From: Kaistella soli | Lineage (GTDB): Bacteria; Bacteroidota; Bacteroidia; Flavobacteriales; Weeksellaceae | Direction of reading: 5' to 3' | DNA length: 64,000 bases | NCBI RefSeq assembly: GCF_019038595.1 | Contig: NZ_JAHOPF010000003.1 | Span: 186,001-250,000, forward strand | Position numbers and translations under genes: made by a program | Shown: positions 1-9,542 of the stretch, piece by piece | Layout of the letters: every line of letters starts with the position of its first letter | Position numbering within the stretch: position 1 is the stretch's first letter | Notes under the pieces: generated by a model | What the model saw: the letters and a program-made list of their open reading frames with translations, nothing else | Database searches by the model: none | Told to the model about the DNA's origin: nothing

Positions 1-2239
1 TGATTTAACCAATGCCAGTGCAGCAACACTAACATTTGATCATATCGCAGCTCTGGAAGGGGGGATTTATGATTATGGAAATCTTTACTATTCCATCAAC
101 GGTACAGATTTTTATTTAATGCCAATGTCTTTCTATTCAGGTTCAGGTTCTACAGACCCATCATATATTCAATTTGATAAAAATAGTTATACAGCATGGA
201 ACTCATTTACAAGTATCTCAACACCAACCAATACAATGTGGAAATCAGAAACCATAAATTTATCTTCCTTAATTGGAAATTCTCAGGTTTATATTGGTTT
301 TGAAATGTCTCATGATGGTTCTGTAAATTATAATGGTTGGTCTATTGATAATATTAAACTAAATGCTACACCAAAAGTGACGTGGTCGCCAACCACAAAC
401 TTATATACAGATGCAACTTTATCTACGCTAATCGGATCAGGAAATTACACTACGGTCTTTGCTTCGCCGGAAACTGCACAAACCTATACCGCAACTGCGA
501 CTTTGGGAACGTGTACAAAAACAGCGTCATCTGCTTCCATTGTGACCGATAAGAAAACTTTTACCGGAAGTGTAAACAATAATTGGAGTGTTGCCGGAAA
601 CTGGTTACGCGGATCGGTACCAACGATTGCAAAATGTGTGAACATCCCTTCTGGCAAAACAGCGGTGGTAGATATTCCAAACGCGGTGGCCAAAAACGTC
701 ACCGTCGCAGCCGGCGGGAAACTCACCATCAATGCCAAGCAGAGTCTGACCGTAAAAGAAACCTTCACCAACAATGCCGGCGTTAGTGACGTCATGATTG
801 AAAGCGACGGAAATTTAATTCAGAAAGATGAGATTCCTGCGGTAGCGAACTCCGGTGCTATTTCTGCGAAGAGAGTCGTGACCATCAAAGACAACACGCA
901 GTACAATTACCTTATTTCGCCGCTGATCGGTATGTTTCTGAAAAATAATATCTATGAAAATGCGGGAACTTTCAGCAACGCCCCGATTACCCTGTATCAT
1001 AATGAAGGGAATAATATGTTTTATTCTTCCACCGGCGCCTACATTGAAGGCCGTGGTTTGGCAGTAAAAGAACCTGCTGCCGGAAGCGGAACGGTGAATG
1101 TGTATTTTAAAGGTGTTCCGAAGAACGGTTCCTTTACTTATAATTTGGCCAACAGTAACTTGGGTGCCAGTACGCTGTTAGGTTATAACCTTACAGGAAA
1201 TCCTTATCCGTCGAATATCAGTCTGATTGAGCTGTATAAAATAGGAAGCAATGCCACCAATCTCTCCTCGACTTTCTATTTCTGGGATAACACCGCAAAT
1301 GCTGCCGGAACAGCGCAAGCGGGAAGTGGCTATAACGGTGCGGCATATGCGATATTTAATGTGGAATCAGGAAGCTCGGGGACTGGTAAAGGGGCAGGTT
1401 ATCTGTCGGGAGGAACTCAAGCGTTGAAAGTTCCGGATGGTATTGTAAAAACCGGACAGGGCTTCATGGTAAAATCTATAGAGAAGGTTAATAAAACGCT
1501 TACCTTTAATAACGGAATCCGTGTCGGAGATGGTGGGGTGGCATTTTTCGGAAATGTCACGAAAAACAGCGCGACGGTTACAGATGACCGGTTCTGGTTA
1601 AATCTTACCGCGCCCTCTGCAATCACCAACGATGTGGCAGTAGTCTATTTCGAGAACGGAAATAACAGTTTTACGAAAGACGATTCTGAGCTTAACGGTT
1701 TGCCGTCGGATATTTTATATACTCTGATCGGCGATAGAAAAGCTGTAATCAACGGGCGGGCTCCATTTGTGAATACCGATAAGATTCCACTCGGATCGAA
1801 CTTCTTTGCGACAGGAAATTATACCTTCAGTTTGGGAAGTCAGGAAGGCGTCTTCGCCAACGGTCAAAGTATCTATTTAAAGGATAAACAAACCGGAATC
1901 ATCACCAACCTCAGTGCAGGAGCTTACAGTTTCTCTGCCGCCGCAGGAGAAAGTACGGGAAGGTTTGAAATAATTTATCAGCCCGAAGCGGTTTTGGCAA
2001 CAGACGCAGCGGTGAAAGAAGAGGTTCAGGTGTATCGTGACGGAAACGACTTTGTGGTGAAAGCCCGGTCGAAAAAAATAACAGACCTGGAGGTGTATGA
2101 TGCCGCCGGCAGACTGATTGAGCAAATGCAGCCGAAGAGCCTGAAAGTGATTATTCCTTCAGAAATAATCATCAATGGCACTTATCTGTTGAAAATTACG
2201 CAAGGCGGAGCAACGGTTGTTAAGAAGATATTAAAATAA
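1..2239 (+). CDS. T9SS-exported surface protein, 5' end missing
   Basis: The reading frame is open from base 2, so the gene begins upstream of the window and about 745 residues are visible. The first part looks like a jelly-roll/MAM-type adhesion domain ending in WSIDNIKL. It is followed by an Ig-like stretch and a long beta-rich region typical of large flavobacterial surface proteins. The last 75 or so residues form a type A T9SS sorting domain: VYDAAGRLIEQM, then NGTYLLKI and a basic end VVKKILK. In this family that tail directs transport across the outer membrane by the type IX system and is then removed. Ligand or enzymatic function cannot be told from what is visible. An internal ATG at 119 exists but lies inside the domain, so it is not taken as the start. 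Confidence 0.85.
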   Translation, partial: DLTNASAATLTFDHIAALEGGIYDYGNLYYSINGTDFYLMPMSFYSGSGSTDPSYIQFDKNSYTAWNSFTSISTPTNTMWKSETINLSSLIGNSQVYIGFEMSHDGSVNYNGWSIDNIKLNATPKVTWSPTTNLYTDATLSTLIGSGNYTTVFASPETAQTYTATATLGTCTKTASSASIVTDKKTFTGSVNNNWSVAGNWLRGSVPTIAKCVNIPSGKTAVVDIPNAVAKNVTVAAGGKLTINAKQSLTVKETFTNNAGVSDVMIESDGNLIQKDEIPAVANSGAISAKRVVTIKDNTQYNYLISPLIGMFLKNNIYENAGTFSNAPITLYHNEGNNMFYSSTGAYIEGRGLAVKEPAAGSGTVNVYFKGVPKNGSFTYNLANSNLGASTLLGYNLTGNPYPSNISLIELYKIGSNATNLSSTFYFWDNTANAAGTAQAGSGYNGAAYAIFNVESGSSGTGKGAGYLSGGTQALKVPDGIVKTGQGFMVKSIEKVNKTLTFNNGIRVGDGGVAFFGNVTKNSATVTDDRFWLNLTAPSAITNDVAVVYFENGNNSFTKDDSELNGLPSDILYTLIGDRKAVINGRAPFVNTDKIPLGSNFFATGNYTFSLGSQEGVFANGQSIYLKDKQTGIITNLSAGAYSFSAAAGESTGRFEIIYQPEAVLATDAAVKEEVQVYRDGNDFVVKARSKKITDLEVYDAAGRLIEQMQPKSLKVIIPSEIIINGTYLLKITQGGATVVKKILK

Positions 2240-2275
2240 TTATTGAAATAAAATATAAATGTGTTTCCGAATTAT

Positions 2276-2283
2276 TATATTTG
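2276..2283 (+). promoter_or_regulatory. Bacteroidota -7 promoter element
   Basis: TATATTTG matches the TAnnTTTG consensus. It ends 14 bases before the ATG at 2298. No clear -33 TTG lies at the usual distance. Confidence 0.4.
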
Positions 2284-2297
2284 CACAAACTTTGTCA

Positions 2298-2597
2298 ATG
2301 AAAAAAATACTCTATATCATGCTTTTCTTCATCAGTGCTTTCGGTTATGCCCAGAAAGGGGGTAATCCTTTTGGTCAGACTGAATATGAGAACACAGCTA
2401 AGGAAGGGGGTGCAAAATACGATGCAACGCAGGCATCATCGGACGATAATACGAAAGATCGTGGGACTGAGCCCAGTGAGCCGACTCCGCCTAATCCCGG
2501 AGATCCAACACCTATTGATGATTATATCCCACTCCTGATTATTGCGGCGGTAGGGCTCATCGCCTATCATACTTACAGAAAAAGGCCTTCCTTATAA
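2298..2597 (+). CDS. small exported protein with PID-type C-terminal sorting tail
   Basis: A 99-residue protein. Residues 1-18 form a signal peptide (MKKILYIMLFFIS...GYAQ). The middle is an acidic, Pro/Thr-rich low-complexity stretch. The end has three parts: a PTPIDDY motif, a hydrophobic segment (PLLIIAAVGLIAY) and a basic tail (YRKRPSL). This layout resembles the PID-CTERM variant of PEP-CTERM-like sorting signals found in flavobacteria; that assignment is from memory of the family and is inferred. An upstream ATG at 2259 would add 13 residues, but it precedes the promoter element, so 2298 is preferred. The gene sits between a T9SS substrate and a polysaccharide locus. Function is unknown. 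Confidence 0.7.
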   Translation: MKKILYIMLFFISAFGYAQKGGNPFGQTEYENTAKEGGAKYDATQASSDDNTKDRGTEPSEPTPPNPGDPTPIDDYIPLLIIAAVGLIAYHTYRKRPSL

Positions 2598-2618
2598 CAA
2601 CTGAGACCTTTAAAAATT

Positions 2619-2646
2619 AACCCGAACTCTGTTTTGGGTTTTTTTT
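2619..2646 (+). terminator. intrinsic terminator
   Basis: An AACCC/GGGTT stem, extended by a G-U pair and two A-T pairs, is followed by a run of eight T. It ends the transcript of the 2298 gene. Confidence 0.65.
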
Positions 2647-3025
2647 GGCTTCATTTTCCTTCCCTGTATTTCAGCGGGATACCGATCACGCAGTTGCTGT
2701 AAAGAAACCTTTTCTGCGGAGTGCTGCCAGTACTTTCTTTGCAGAGTGGCTGCTGCTCATTTTCCCTGCAGAAATTTTAAACGGAATGAGGTGAAAAACT
2801 GATGATCCGTCATTATTCTGCAGTAAATACAAATTTTCATGAAAGATCAAAAGGTTTATTGCTGTTTCTGTGCAGAAATTTTGATATATTGCACTGTAAA
2901 ATAATTGGAAATGTATTTTTTTTCTGTGACTTTCCTTTATCCTGAAAATCAGCAGTTTATTGGAATAAGAAAGGAAAGGTTTACACAGGGAGTCATGCAG
3001 ATCAGATTAATAATTGATTAAACAC
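2647..3025. other. non-coding gap before the polysaccharide locus
   Basis: No convincing ORF is present. A 12-base direct repeat TGCAGAAATTTT occurs at 2767 and 2871. A near-consensus -7 element (TATATTGC) follows the second copy at about 2885. If that is the promoter, the locus has a leader of roughly 130 bases. No hairpin stands out by eye. Confidence 0.4.
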
Positions 3026-4966
3026 ATGAGCATTCGCAAGAATCTGAAAAAAAAAATTTACAGTGGAGATAATTTTATGAATCTCTCAGACGTAAGGTAC
3101 CTTCCGCGCTGGGTTATTCTTTTTATTGATCTCTTCTTTACTGCCACCGCCATCTTCTTTTCATGTTACCTTATTGAAAAACTGAGTTTCAGTTCCAAAG
3201 AGGTTTTCTACAACACGCTTCACATGTATCTCCTGATCGGGCTGGTGAGTGTTCTTTTTATGTATGTATTCCGCACGTTTTCGGGCATCATCAGGCACTC
3301 CACTTTCATCGATCTTTTCAAGCTTTTCCTCAGTACGCTTTGCAGTACCGTGGTGATAGGCGCTATCAGTTTCACCTATTATATGATTACGGGTGAGCGC
3401 ATGATCTATATGTCGGTACCTTTTCTGGCCCTATTTTTTGCCACTTCCTTTATGCTCATGTTCATGTTCCGTCTTTTTGTGAAGGAATTTTTCCATATCC
3501 TCAGAGAATTCCGCCGCAGTTCCTTAAGAAAGAGAATTCTGGTGCTGGGCATTGATGAGCAGTCTGTGGCGGTTGCCCGCGCAGTACTGGATAATCCCGC
3601 GCTGCCCTATCATATTGTAGGCTTTCTGTCCCAGCGGCACGATTACCACAGGGCTAACCTGCTGGGTAAGCCGATCTACAGCAGAGATAAACTGGAAAAA
3701 AGCAGCAAGGATGATCTTTTGCTGGATGGGGTGCTGCTGGTGAAAGAGATGATGACGAAGGAAGAAATGAACTCGTGGGTGAACCTTTTTCTGGAGAAAG
3801 ACCTGCAGGTCTTTAAATCGCCTTCTGTTCAGAAGCTTCGCGATAACGATATAGAAGGTTCCATTAAAACGCTGCAGATTGAGGATCTTCTCAACCGCAA
3901 GCCGATCTGTATAGAAAATGAAGACCTGAAAAAACGTCATCACGGAAAAACGATCCTTATTACGGGTGGGGCAGGCTCCATCGGCAGCGAAATTGTAAGG
4001 CAGGCCGCGCAGCTGGAACCCGATCTGATCGTGGTACTGGATCAGGCCGAAACGCCGCTTTATGATATTGAAATGGAAATGACGAACAAATTTCCGGGTA
4101 TCCGTTTCAAATTCGTGCTGGCTGATATCTCAAACAGACACCGGCTTGAGCCGCTTTTTGCAAAGTATCAGTTTTCCATGGTGTACCATGCCGCCGCTTA
4201 TAAACACGTCCCTCTTATCGAGGAAAATCCGCACGAAGCGATTCTTGTGAATATTCTGGGCAGTAAAAACCTTTCTACCCTGGCCAGTAAATATAAGGTA
4301 AACCGTTTCGTAATGATTTCTACGGACAAGGCGGTGAAACCCACCAATGTCATGGGGGCTTCCAAAAGATCTGCAGAACTTTTTGTACAGGCTCTGCAGA
4401 ATACAGAGAACAATGAAACGAAATTCATTACGACCCGTTTCGGGAATGTACTGGGGTCCAACGGATCAGTGATACCGCATTTTAAAAAACAGATTCAAAA
4501 AGGCGGGCCTGTGACCATTACCCACCCGGATATCGTAAGGTATTTCATGACCATTCCCGAGGCTTGCGATCTGGTACTACAGGCGGGCACCATGGGGAAA
4601 GGCGGGGAAATCTTCGTGTTCGATATGGGAGAACCGGTGAAGATTCTCGATTTAGCGAAAAGGATGATCAAACTTTCGGGCTTTGAGCCCCATGTGGATA
4701 TCAAAATTATCTACACCGGTTTAAGGCCGGGCGAAAAACTTTATGAGGAACTGCTCAGCGATGATGCGACTACTTTGCCGACGCACAATGAAAAAATACT
4801 GATTTCCAAAGATCCCAATATGGAATTTAAGGAGATTGAGAAATACACCAACCAGATTATTAAAGCTGCTTTAAGACGGGATAAGGTAGAGGTGGTGCAG
4901 CGGTTAAAAGATATCGTACCGGAATTTAAAAGCAACAATTCTGTATATGAAGTTTTGGATAAGTAA
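3026..4966 (+). CDS. PglF/WbpM-like UDP-GlcNAc 4,6-dehydratase
   Basis: A 646-residue membrane-anchored nucleotide-sugar dehydratase of the large FlaA1/CapD/PglF family. Four N-terminal membrane segments (about 25-155) are followed by a nucleotide-binding spacer domain. The catalytic SDR domain starts at about residue 307 with ITGGAGSIGSE. Near residue 431, STDKAVKPTNVMGASK carries Met where short members have Tyr, the altered SMK triad known for WbpM-type enzymes. Expected reaction: UDP-GlcNAc to UDP-4-keto-6-deoxy-GlcNAc, the first step towards bacillosamine or FucNAc/QuiNAc-type sugars. PglE-, PglD- and PglC-like genes lie downstream in the same locus. ATG 3026 was chosen over a TTG at 3014; an ATG at 3077 is also possible. 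Confidence 0.88.
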   Translation: MSIRKNLKKKIYSGDNFMNLSDVRYLPRWVILFIDLFFTATAIFFSCYLIEKLSFSSKEVFYNTLHMYLLIGLVSVLFMYVFRTFSGIIRHSTFIDLFKLFLSTLCSTVVIGAISFTYYMITGERMIYMSVPFLALFFATSFMLMFMFRLFVKEFFHILREFRRSSLRKRILVLGIDEQSVAVARAVLDNPALPYHIVGFLSQRHDYHRANLLGKPIYSRDKLEKSSKDDLLLDGVLLVKEMMTKEEMNSWVNLFLEKDLQVFKSPSVQKLRDNDIEGSIKTLQIEDLLNRKPICIENEDLKKRHHGKTILITGGAGSIGSEIVRQAAQLEPDLIVVLDQAETPLYDIEMEMTNKFPGIRFKFVLADISNRHRLEPLFAKYQFSMVYHAAAYKHVPLIEENPHEAILVNILGSKNLSTLASKYKVNRFVMISTDKAVKPTNVMGASKRSAELFVQALQNTENNETKFITTRFGNVLGSNGSVIPHFKKQIQKGGPVTITHPDIVRYFMTIPEACDLVLQAGTMGKGGEIFVFDMGEPVKILDLAKRMIKLSGFEPHVDIKIIYTGLRPGEKLYEELLSDDATTLPTHNEKILISKDPNMEFKEIEKYTNQIIKAALRRDKVEVVQRLKDIVPEFKSNNSVYEVLDK

Positions 4967-4984
4967 GATAGAATTGTATATTTG
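4955..4984 (+). promoter_or_regulatory. promoter for the wza-wzc genes
   Basis: TTG, 19 bases, then TATATTTG: both elements of the Bacteroidota promoter at normal spacing. The -33 element lies inside the end of the dehydratase gene. The export genes can therefore be transcribed separately from it. Confidence 0.6.
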
Positions 4985-5011
4985 CAATTATCGATTTTCT
5001 AAATGGTACTC

Positions 5012-5800
5012 ATGAACAAAAACATATTCCTGTTATTGCTTTTCCTTTCACTAACGCTGGCTTCGTGCGGATCCAGAGAGAAGCCAGGCAAAATCAACTA
5101 TATGCAGAATGTAGAGCAGGCTGCAACAGAAGCTGCCCTTAAAAATTCTGTTTCTACCGTTCAAAAAGGTGATCAGCTGGTCATTTTCGTTTCTGCCAAG
5201 AATATGGAAGTGGTAAGACCTTTCAACCAAGGATACTATACGACCCAGAACCCTGCTGCAGCTACTGCACCTAACACCGAAAAAATCTATCTTGTGGATT
5301 CGGAAGGAAACATCGATTTTCCGATTATCGGAAAGATCCGCACCACTGACAAAACGCTTGAAGAGGTGAAAGCGGAGCTAACGCAAAAGATCACTGCTTA
5401 TGTGAAAAACCCGACCGTTACGGTACGGTTAATCAATTTTAAAGTCACTGTACTCGGTGAAGTGGCGAGACCTGGGCAATATACTATTCCTGAAGGGCAG
5501 ACGACTTTGCTTAACGCGATCGGCCTAGCCGGTGATTTAACCATTTATGGTAAGAGGGATGATGTCCTTCTGGTAAGAAATGAAAACGGTACCATTACGA
5601 AGGAACGCATCAATCTGATGGACGCCAATTTTATTAATTCTCCCTTCTTTCAACTGAAGCAGGGCGACGTGATCTATGTCTCGGCCAACCAGACCAAGGA
5701 AAAAATTGCGCGTCAGGATCCTAATACCAATCTTTACCTAGCGATTGCAGGTACAGTTATCGGTCTTGCCGGTATCTTCATCACCATCTTTAAAAAATAA
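5012..5800 (+). CDS. Wza-type polysaccharide export lipoprotein
   Basis: A 262-residue outer-membrane polysaccharide export protein. The signal peptide ends in a lipobox LASC with the Cys at residue 19. The Poly_export domain follows (IYLVDSEGNIDFPIIGKI and TLEEVKAELTQKI), then an SLBB domain (VTVLGEVARPGQYTIPEG, about 145-190). A C-terminal hydrophobic helix (about 235-258) and two lysines end the protein. The family forms the outer-membrane channel for capsule or exopolysaccharide and partners with the Wzc homologue 12 bases downstream. The ATG at 5012 gives a normal signal peptide; one at 5003 would add three residues. Confidence 0.9.
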   Translation: MNKNIFLLLLFLSLTLASCGSREKPGKINYMQNVEQAATEAALKNSVSTVQKGDQLVIFVSAKNMEVVRPFNQGYYTTQNPAAATAPNTEKIYLVDSEGNIDFPIIGKIRTTDKTLEEVKAELTQKITAYVKNPTVTVRLINFKVTVLGEVARPGQYTIPEGQTTLLNAIGLAGDLTIYGKRDDVLLVRNENGTITKERINLMDANFINSPFFQLKQGDVIYVSANQTKEKIARQDPNTNLYLAIAGTVIGLAGIFITIFKK

Positions 5801-5812
5801 TTTTCAGAACCA

Positions 5813-8176
5813 ATGAGCCAAATCCCGAATGCGGAAGTTGAAGCTTCTAACGATATTACTATTAATGAAATTATCAAACCCTATATCGCCAGATGGTGGT
5901 GGTTTGCTTTGTCGGTTCTCGCTTTTCTCGCTTTGGCCGTTTTTTATCTTAAAACTTCGACGCCGGTTTACAGCATTAAGTCTACCGCACTGATCAAAGA
6001 TACTAAGAAAGCTCCTTCAGCAGACATGGGCGCGCTGTCCCAACTGGGAGGCTTTGGCAGTATGGGAACCAACAGTATTGAAAATGAGATGGAGGTACTG
6101 AAGTCGAAAAAACTCATGCGCGATGTGGTGACTGAGCTTGGATTACAGACCTGGCTCCTTAATAAAGACGGCCTCAAAGACATTGAACTTTACGGGAAAA
6201 CCGCGCCGGTTCTTATTAAGCTCATTAACGAGAAGCCGTATGATGAGCCGATCAAAAAACCGCTTATTCTTACCATTGCAGGGGATAAACTGGAGATTTC
6301 ATCAGAAGAACTTCCCCAAACGATTGTGACCACCTACAATAAAACGGTCAGCCTTCCTTATGCCAATCTTATGATCGTGAAGAATCCTGCTTATGAGCCG
6401 GATCCGAAACAGAAACTGGGGGAGCTACAGATTGGGTATGCGCCTACTGAAGCTACTGTAAACGCCTATCAAAAAAGGACTTTGGTCGATTTGGTCGATA
6501 AGGATGCTACTGTACTGGAACTGTCCATTAATTATGCGAATATCGATAAAGGCAAAGACATCATCAACAAACTGGTGCAGGCGTATAACAGCGATGCAAT
6601 TTCTGACAAGAATTCAGAGTCCAAGAAAACAAAGGATTTTATTGATGAAAGAATCGGAATTATAGGTAATGAACTGGGAGAAGTGGAAACCCAGAAAGAG
6701 CAGTTTAAAGTAGCGAACAGAATTACCGACATCCCAACCGAAGCACAGCTGAATATTGGAACTTCCGCCAATGCGAGAGCGAGAATACTGGAAACTGAAA
6801 CCCAACTGCAGCTGGCAGATGATCTGATCTCCTATATGTCAAGATTAGGCAACAGCCAGACGCTGCCTTCGAGTGTGGGACTGAGCAATCCTACTGCTTC
6901 GGCTAACATCAATGCTTACAACCAGCTTATCCTGGAAAGAAACAGTCTTTTAGAGAACGCAACGCCGCAGAATCCTGTGGTTGCGGATCTCAACCGTCAG
7001 CTTTCTGTGCTGAGATCTTCCGTGATGGACGGACTTGTGAAATATAAAGTTTCTCTTCAGGCATCGCGCAATCAGCTTGCAACGGAACAGAATGTCATTA
7101 ATGCGAAGCTTACCAAAATTCCGGCCCAGGAAAAATTATTCAGAAGTATTGAAAGACAGCAGCAGATCAAGGAGAATCTCTATCTTTTACTACTTCAGAA
7201 GAGAGAAGAAGCGGCCATTTCCCTCGCCATCACTGCGCCAAAAGCGAGAATCATAGATACTGCTTTTCCATCAGAAAAGCCTGTTGCCCCGAAGAAAATG
7301 ATTATTCTGGGTGTCACTGTATTACTCGGTTTGGTATTGCCGTTTCTTTACATTTATCTTAAAGAACTTCTTAACAATAAAGTGCGGTCCAAGCATGATC
7401 TTGAAAAGCTTTCACGTGCTCCAATACTGGGGGAAATCCCAACGGTGGAGAAAGGAGGGGAAGAATTGGTGCAGATGAATGATCTGTCGCCAATGGCAGA
7501 AGCTTTCAGGATTTTAATTACCAATATGACTTTTATGCTGCCCCGAAAAGACAGCGGAAAAGTTGTTTTTGTTACCTCCACAATTAAAGGGGAAGGAAAA
7601 ACTTTTATTTCCGTCAATCTAGCGCTGACCCTCGCCTCGCCCAAAACAAAAGTAATCGTTATCGGTTCTGATATCCGCAACCCGCAATTGCAGAGGTACG
7701 ATCCTGCAAAAAGGGGGTCCGACGGTCTTACAGAATTTTTGTATAATGAAAATGAAAAGATTGAGGATATTATTCATGTTTCATTATTTAATCCTTACTG
7801 TGATATTATTTATTCAGGAAGTATCCCGCCAAACCCAACAGAGCTGCTTTCCAACGGAAGATATGAAACTCTCATCCAGAAACTCAAGGAGCTGTATGAT
7901 TATATTATTGTAGATACTGCTCCGCTGATGCTGGTAACGGATACCCTCATCACTTCTGATTTAGCAGAAGCAACGCTTTATGTAACCAGATCCGGAGTCA
8001 CCGAAAAACCGCTAATAGAGTTTGCCAATAAACAGATCGATTCTAAAAAAATTAAAAATGCCGCGTTTGTTCTTAACGATGTAGATAAAGAATATTTTGG
8101 TTATGGGAATAAGTACGGCTACGGATATAACGCAAAGGACAGAAGCTTTTTTCAGAAATTAAAGGACCGGTTTTAG
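5813..8176 (+). CDS. Wzc-type chain-length determinant / tyrosine autokinase
   Basis: A 787-residue inner-membrane co-polymerase and BY-kinase. The N-terminal Wzz domain has a membrane helix at about residues 28-47. A long coiled-coil periplasmic part follows, with a second helix at about 495-515. The cytoplasmic kinase has Walker A ([10 protein letters not shown], about 588), a Walker A' variant GSDIRNPQ (about 614) and Walker B ([10 protein letters not shown], about 698). The tail carries five closely spaced tyrosines (about 763-775), the usual autophosphorylation cluster. Such proteins cycle between phosphorylated and unphosphorylated states to set chain length with the polymerase and Wza. 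It follows the wza-like gene directly, so the two form an operon. Confidence 0.92.
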   Translation: MSQIPNAEVEASNDITINEIIKPYIARWWWFALSVLAFLALAVFYLKTSTPVYSIKSTALIKDTKKAPSADMGALSQLGGFGSMGTNSIENEMEVLKSKKLMRDVVTELGLQTWLLNKDGLKDIELYGKTAPVLIKLINEKPYDEPIKKPLILTIAGDKLEISSEELPQTIVTTYNKTVSLPYANLMIVKNPAYEPDPKQKLGELQIGYAPTEATVNAYQKRTLVDLVDKDATVLELSINYANIDKGKDIINKLVQAYNSDAISDKNSESKKTKDFIDERIGIIGNELGEVETQKEQFKVANRITDIPTEAQLNIGTSANARARILETETQLQLADDLISYMSRLGNSQTLPSSVGLSNPTASANINAYNQLILERNSLLENATPQNPVVADLNRQLSVLRSSVMDGLVKYKVSLQASRNQLATEQNVINAKLTKIPAQEKLFRSIERQQQIKENLYLLLLQKREEAAISLAITAPKARIIDTAFPSEKPVAPKKMIILGVTVLLGLVLPFLYIYLKELLNNKVRSKHDLEKLSRAPILGEIPTVEKGGEELVQMNDLSPMAEAFRILITNMTFMLPRKDSGKVVFVTSTIKGEGKTFISVNLALTLASPKTKVIVIGSDIRNPQLQRYDPAKRGSDGLTEFLYNENEKIEDIIHVSLFNPYCDIIYSGSIPPNPTELLSNGRYETLIQKLKELYDYIIVDTAPLMLVTDTLITSDLAEATLYVTRSGVTEKPLIEFANKQIDSKKIKNAAFVLNDVDKEYFGYGNKYGYGYNAKDRSFFQKLKDRF

Positions 8177-8249
8177 GAAATGAATTCTCGCGGATGGTGT
8201 TCATGATGAATGCTCTTCAGTTTACGATCAAGTTACTTGTAATTTAAAA

Positions 8250-9533
8250 ATGGCAAAATCTATAGAGAGTATAAAAAAGGTGATCAGAAATAGAGATTTC
8301 AGGAATGTTTCTTCCAATTTTTTTTATCTCCTTATTCTTAATGTCACCAATTTTCTGTTACCTGTTATTACATTTCCCTATTTGGTTTCGAGGCTTGGTG
8401 TTGAAAAATTCGGTCTGCTTGCATTCGTAACGTCAATTATCAGCTATCTGCTTATTTTCACTGATTACGGCTTCAATCTGTCTGCGACGCGTCAGATTTC
8501 GGTTTACCGTAACGACAAAAAAAAAATAAATGAGATTGTAAGTGCGGTATATATCATCAAGTTGCTTTTGGTGGCCGTTTCTGTAATCGTATTGCTGATT
8601 CTTGTTTTGTCAGTCTCCAAATTCCGGGAATATTCCCTTATCTATTTCTTTACCTTTGGGACGGTTATCGGGCAAAGTCTTTTTCCCATCTGGTTTTTTC
8701 AGGGTATTGAGAAGATGAGATTCATTTCCATTCTTAATATCGTCTCAAAATTGCTTTTCACTGCATGTGTTTTTATATTTGTCAAAAACGAGCATGATTT
8801 TTTTCTTGTACCGGTTTTTAACTCATTCGGATATATAACCATCGGGATTATTTCAGTGGCTGTGCTTTTTAAAAGTTATCATATAAGGCTCCAAAAAACA
8901 TCCTGGGAGACTATAATTTTTTATCTTAAAGATGGCTGGCACCTTTTCATCTCTAATATTTCTGTGACTTTGTATACTACAGCGGTCATTACAATATTGG
9001 GGTTTTACACTTCGAACACCATAGTGGGTTATTACAGTATTGCAGACAAAATTATCCAGATCATCAGAGGAATGCTGACTCCGTTGTCCCAAGCTCTGTT
9101 TCCTTTTCTGGTTAAAGAAGCCCAAACCGATAAAAACCGGGTGCTCCGAATCAACAGAAAACTTCTTACCTATGGCAGTCTCCTATTCGCACCTCTTTGT
9201 GTCGCAATTTACATGCTGGCCCCGCAAATTATTTTTCTTATATTTAAAAAAGAAAATATTGAACCTATAATGGTTTTAAGGATTTTTGCAGTAATCCCAT
9301 TTCTCATCTTTCTGGCTAATATTTTTGCCCTTTTCACGATGATTGTTTTTAACAAAAACCGGCAGTACAGCAGGATTATTATTTCGGCGGGCCTCCTGAA
9401 TATTATACTTTCATTTGTTTTTATTCCGAAGTTTCATCATATCGGCGCTGCGTTCTGCGTTCTTTTTATTGAACTGTATGTTACAGCAAGATATATTTAT
9501 TATACCCATAAAAACGGAATGAGATTGCTCTAA
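8250..9533 (+). CDS. Wzx-type lipid-linked oligosaccharide flippase
   Basis: A 427-residue, highly hydrophobic protein with about 12 predicted membrane helices, of the polysaccharide biosynthesis/MVF-MATE superfamily. The N-terminal region (LNVTNFLLPVITFPYLVSRLG) is characteristic of Wzx O-antigen/EPS flippases. Expected role: moving undecaprenyl-diphosphate-linked repeat units from the cytoplasmic to the periplasmic face. It lies 73 bases after the wzc-like gene and starts the variable part of the locus. The substrate cannot be read from the sequence. Confidence 0.88.
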   Translation: MAKSIESIKKVIRNRDFRNVSSNFFYLLILNVTNFLLPVITFPYLVSRLGVEKFGLLAFVTSIISYLLIFTDYGFNLSATRQISVYRNDKKKINEIVSAVYIIKLLLVAVSVIVLLILVLSVSKFREYSLIYFFTFGTVIGQSLFPIWFFQGIEKMRFISILNIVSKLLFTACVFIFVKNEHDFFLVPVFNSFGYITIGIISVAVLFKSYHIRLQKTSWETIIFYLKDGWHLFISNISVTLYTTAVITILGFYTSNTIVGYYSIADKIIQIIRGMLTPLSQALFPFLVKEAQTDKNRVLRINRKLLTYGSLLFAPLCVAIYMLAPQIIFLIFKKENIEPIMVLRIFAVIPFLIFLANIFALFTMIVFNKNRQYSRIIISAGLLNIILSFVFIPKFHHIGAAFCVLFIELYVTARYIYYTHKNGMRLL

Positions 9534-9542
9534 GACGATATT

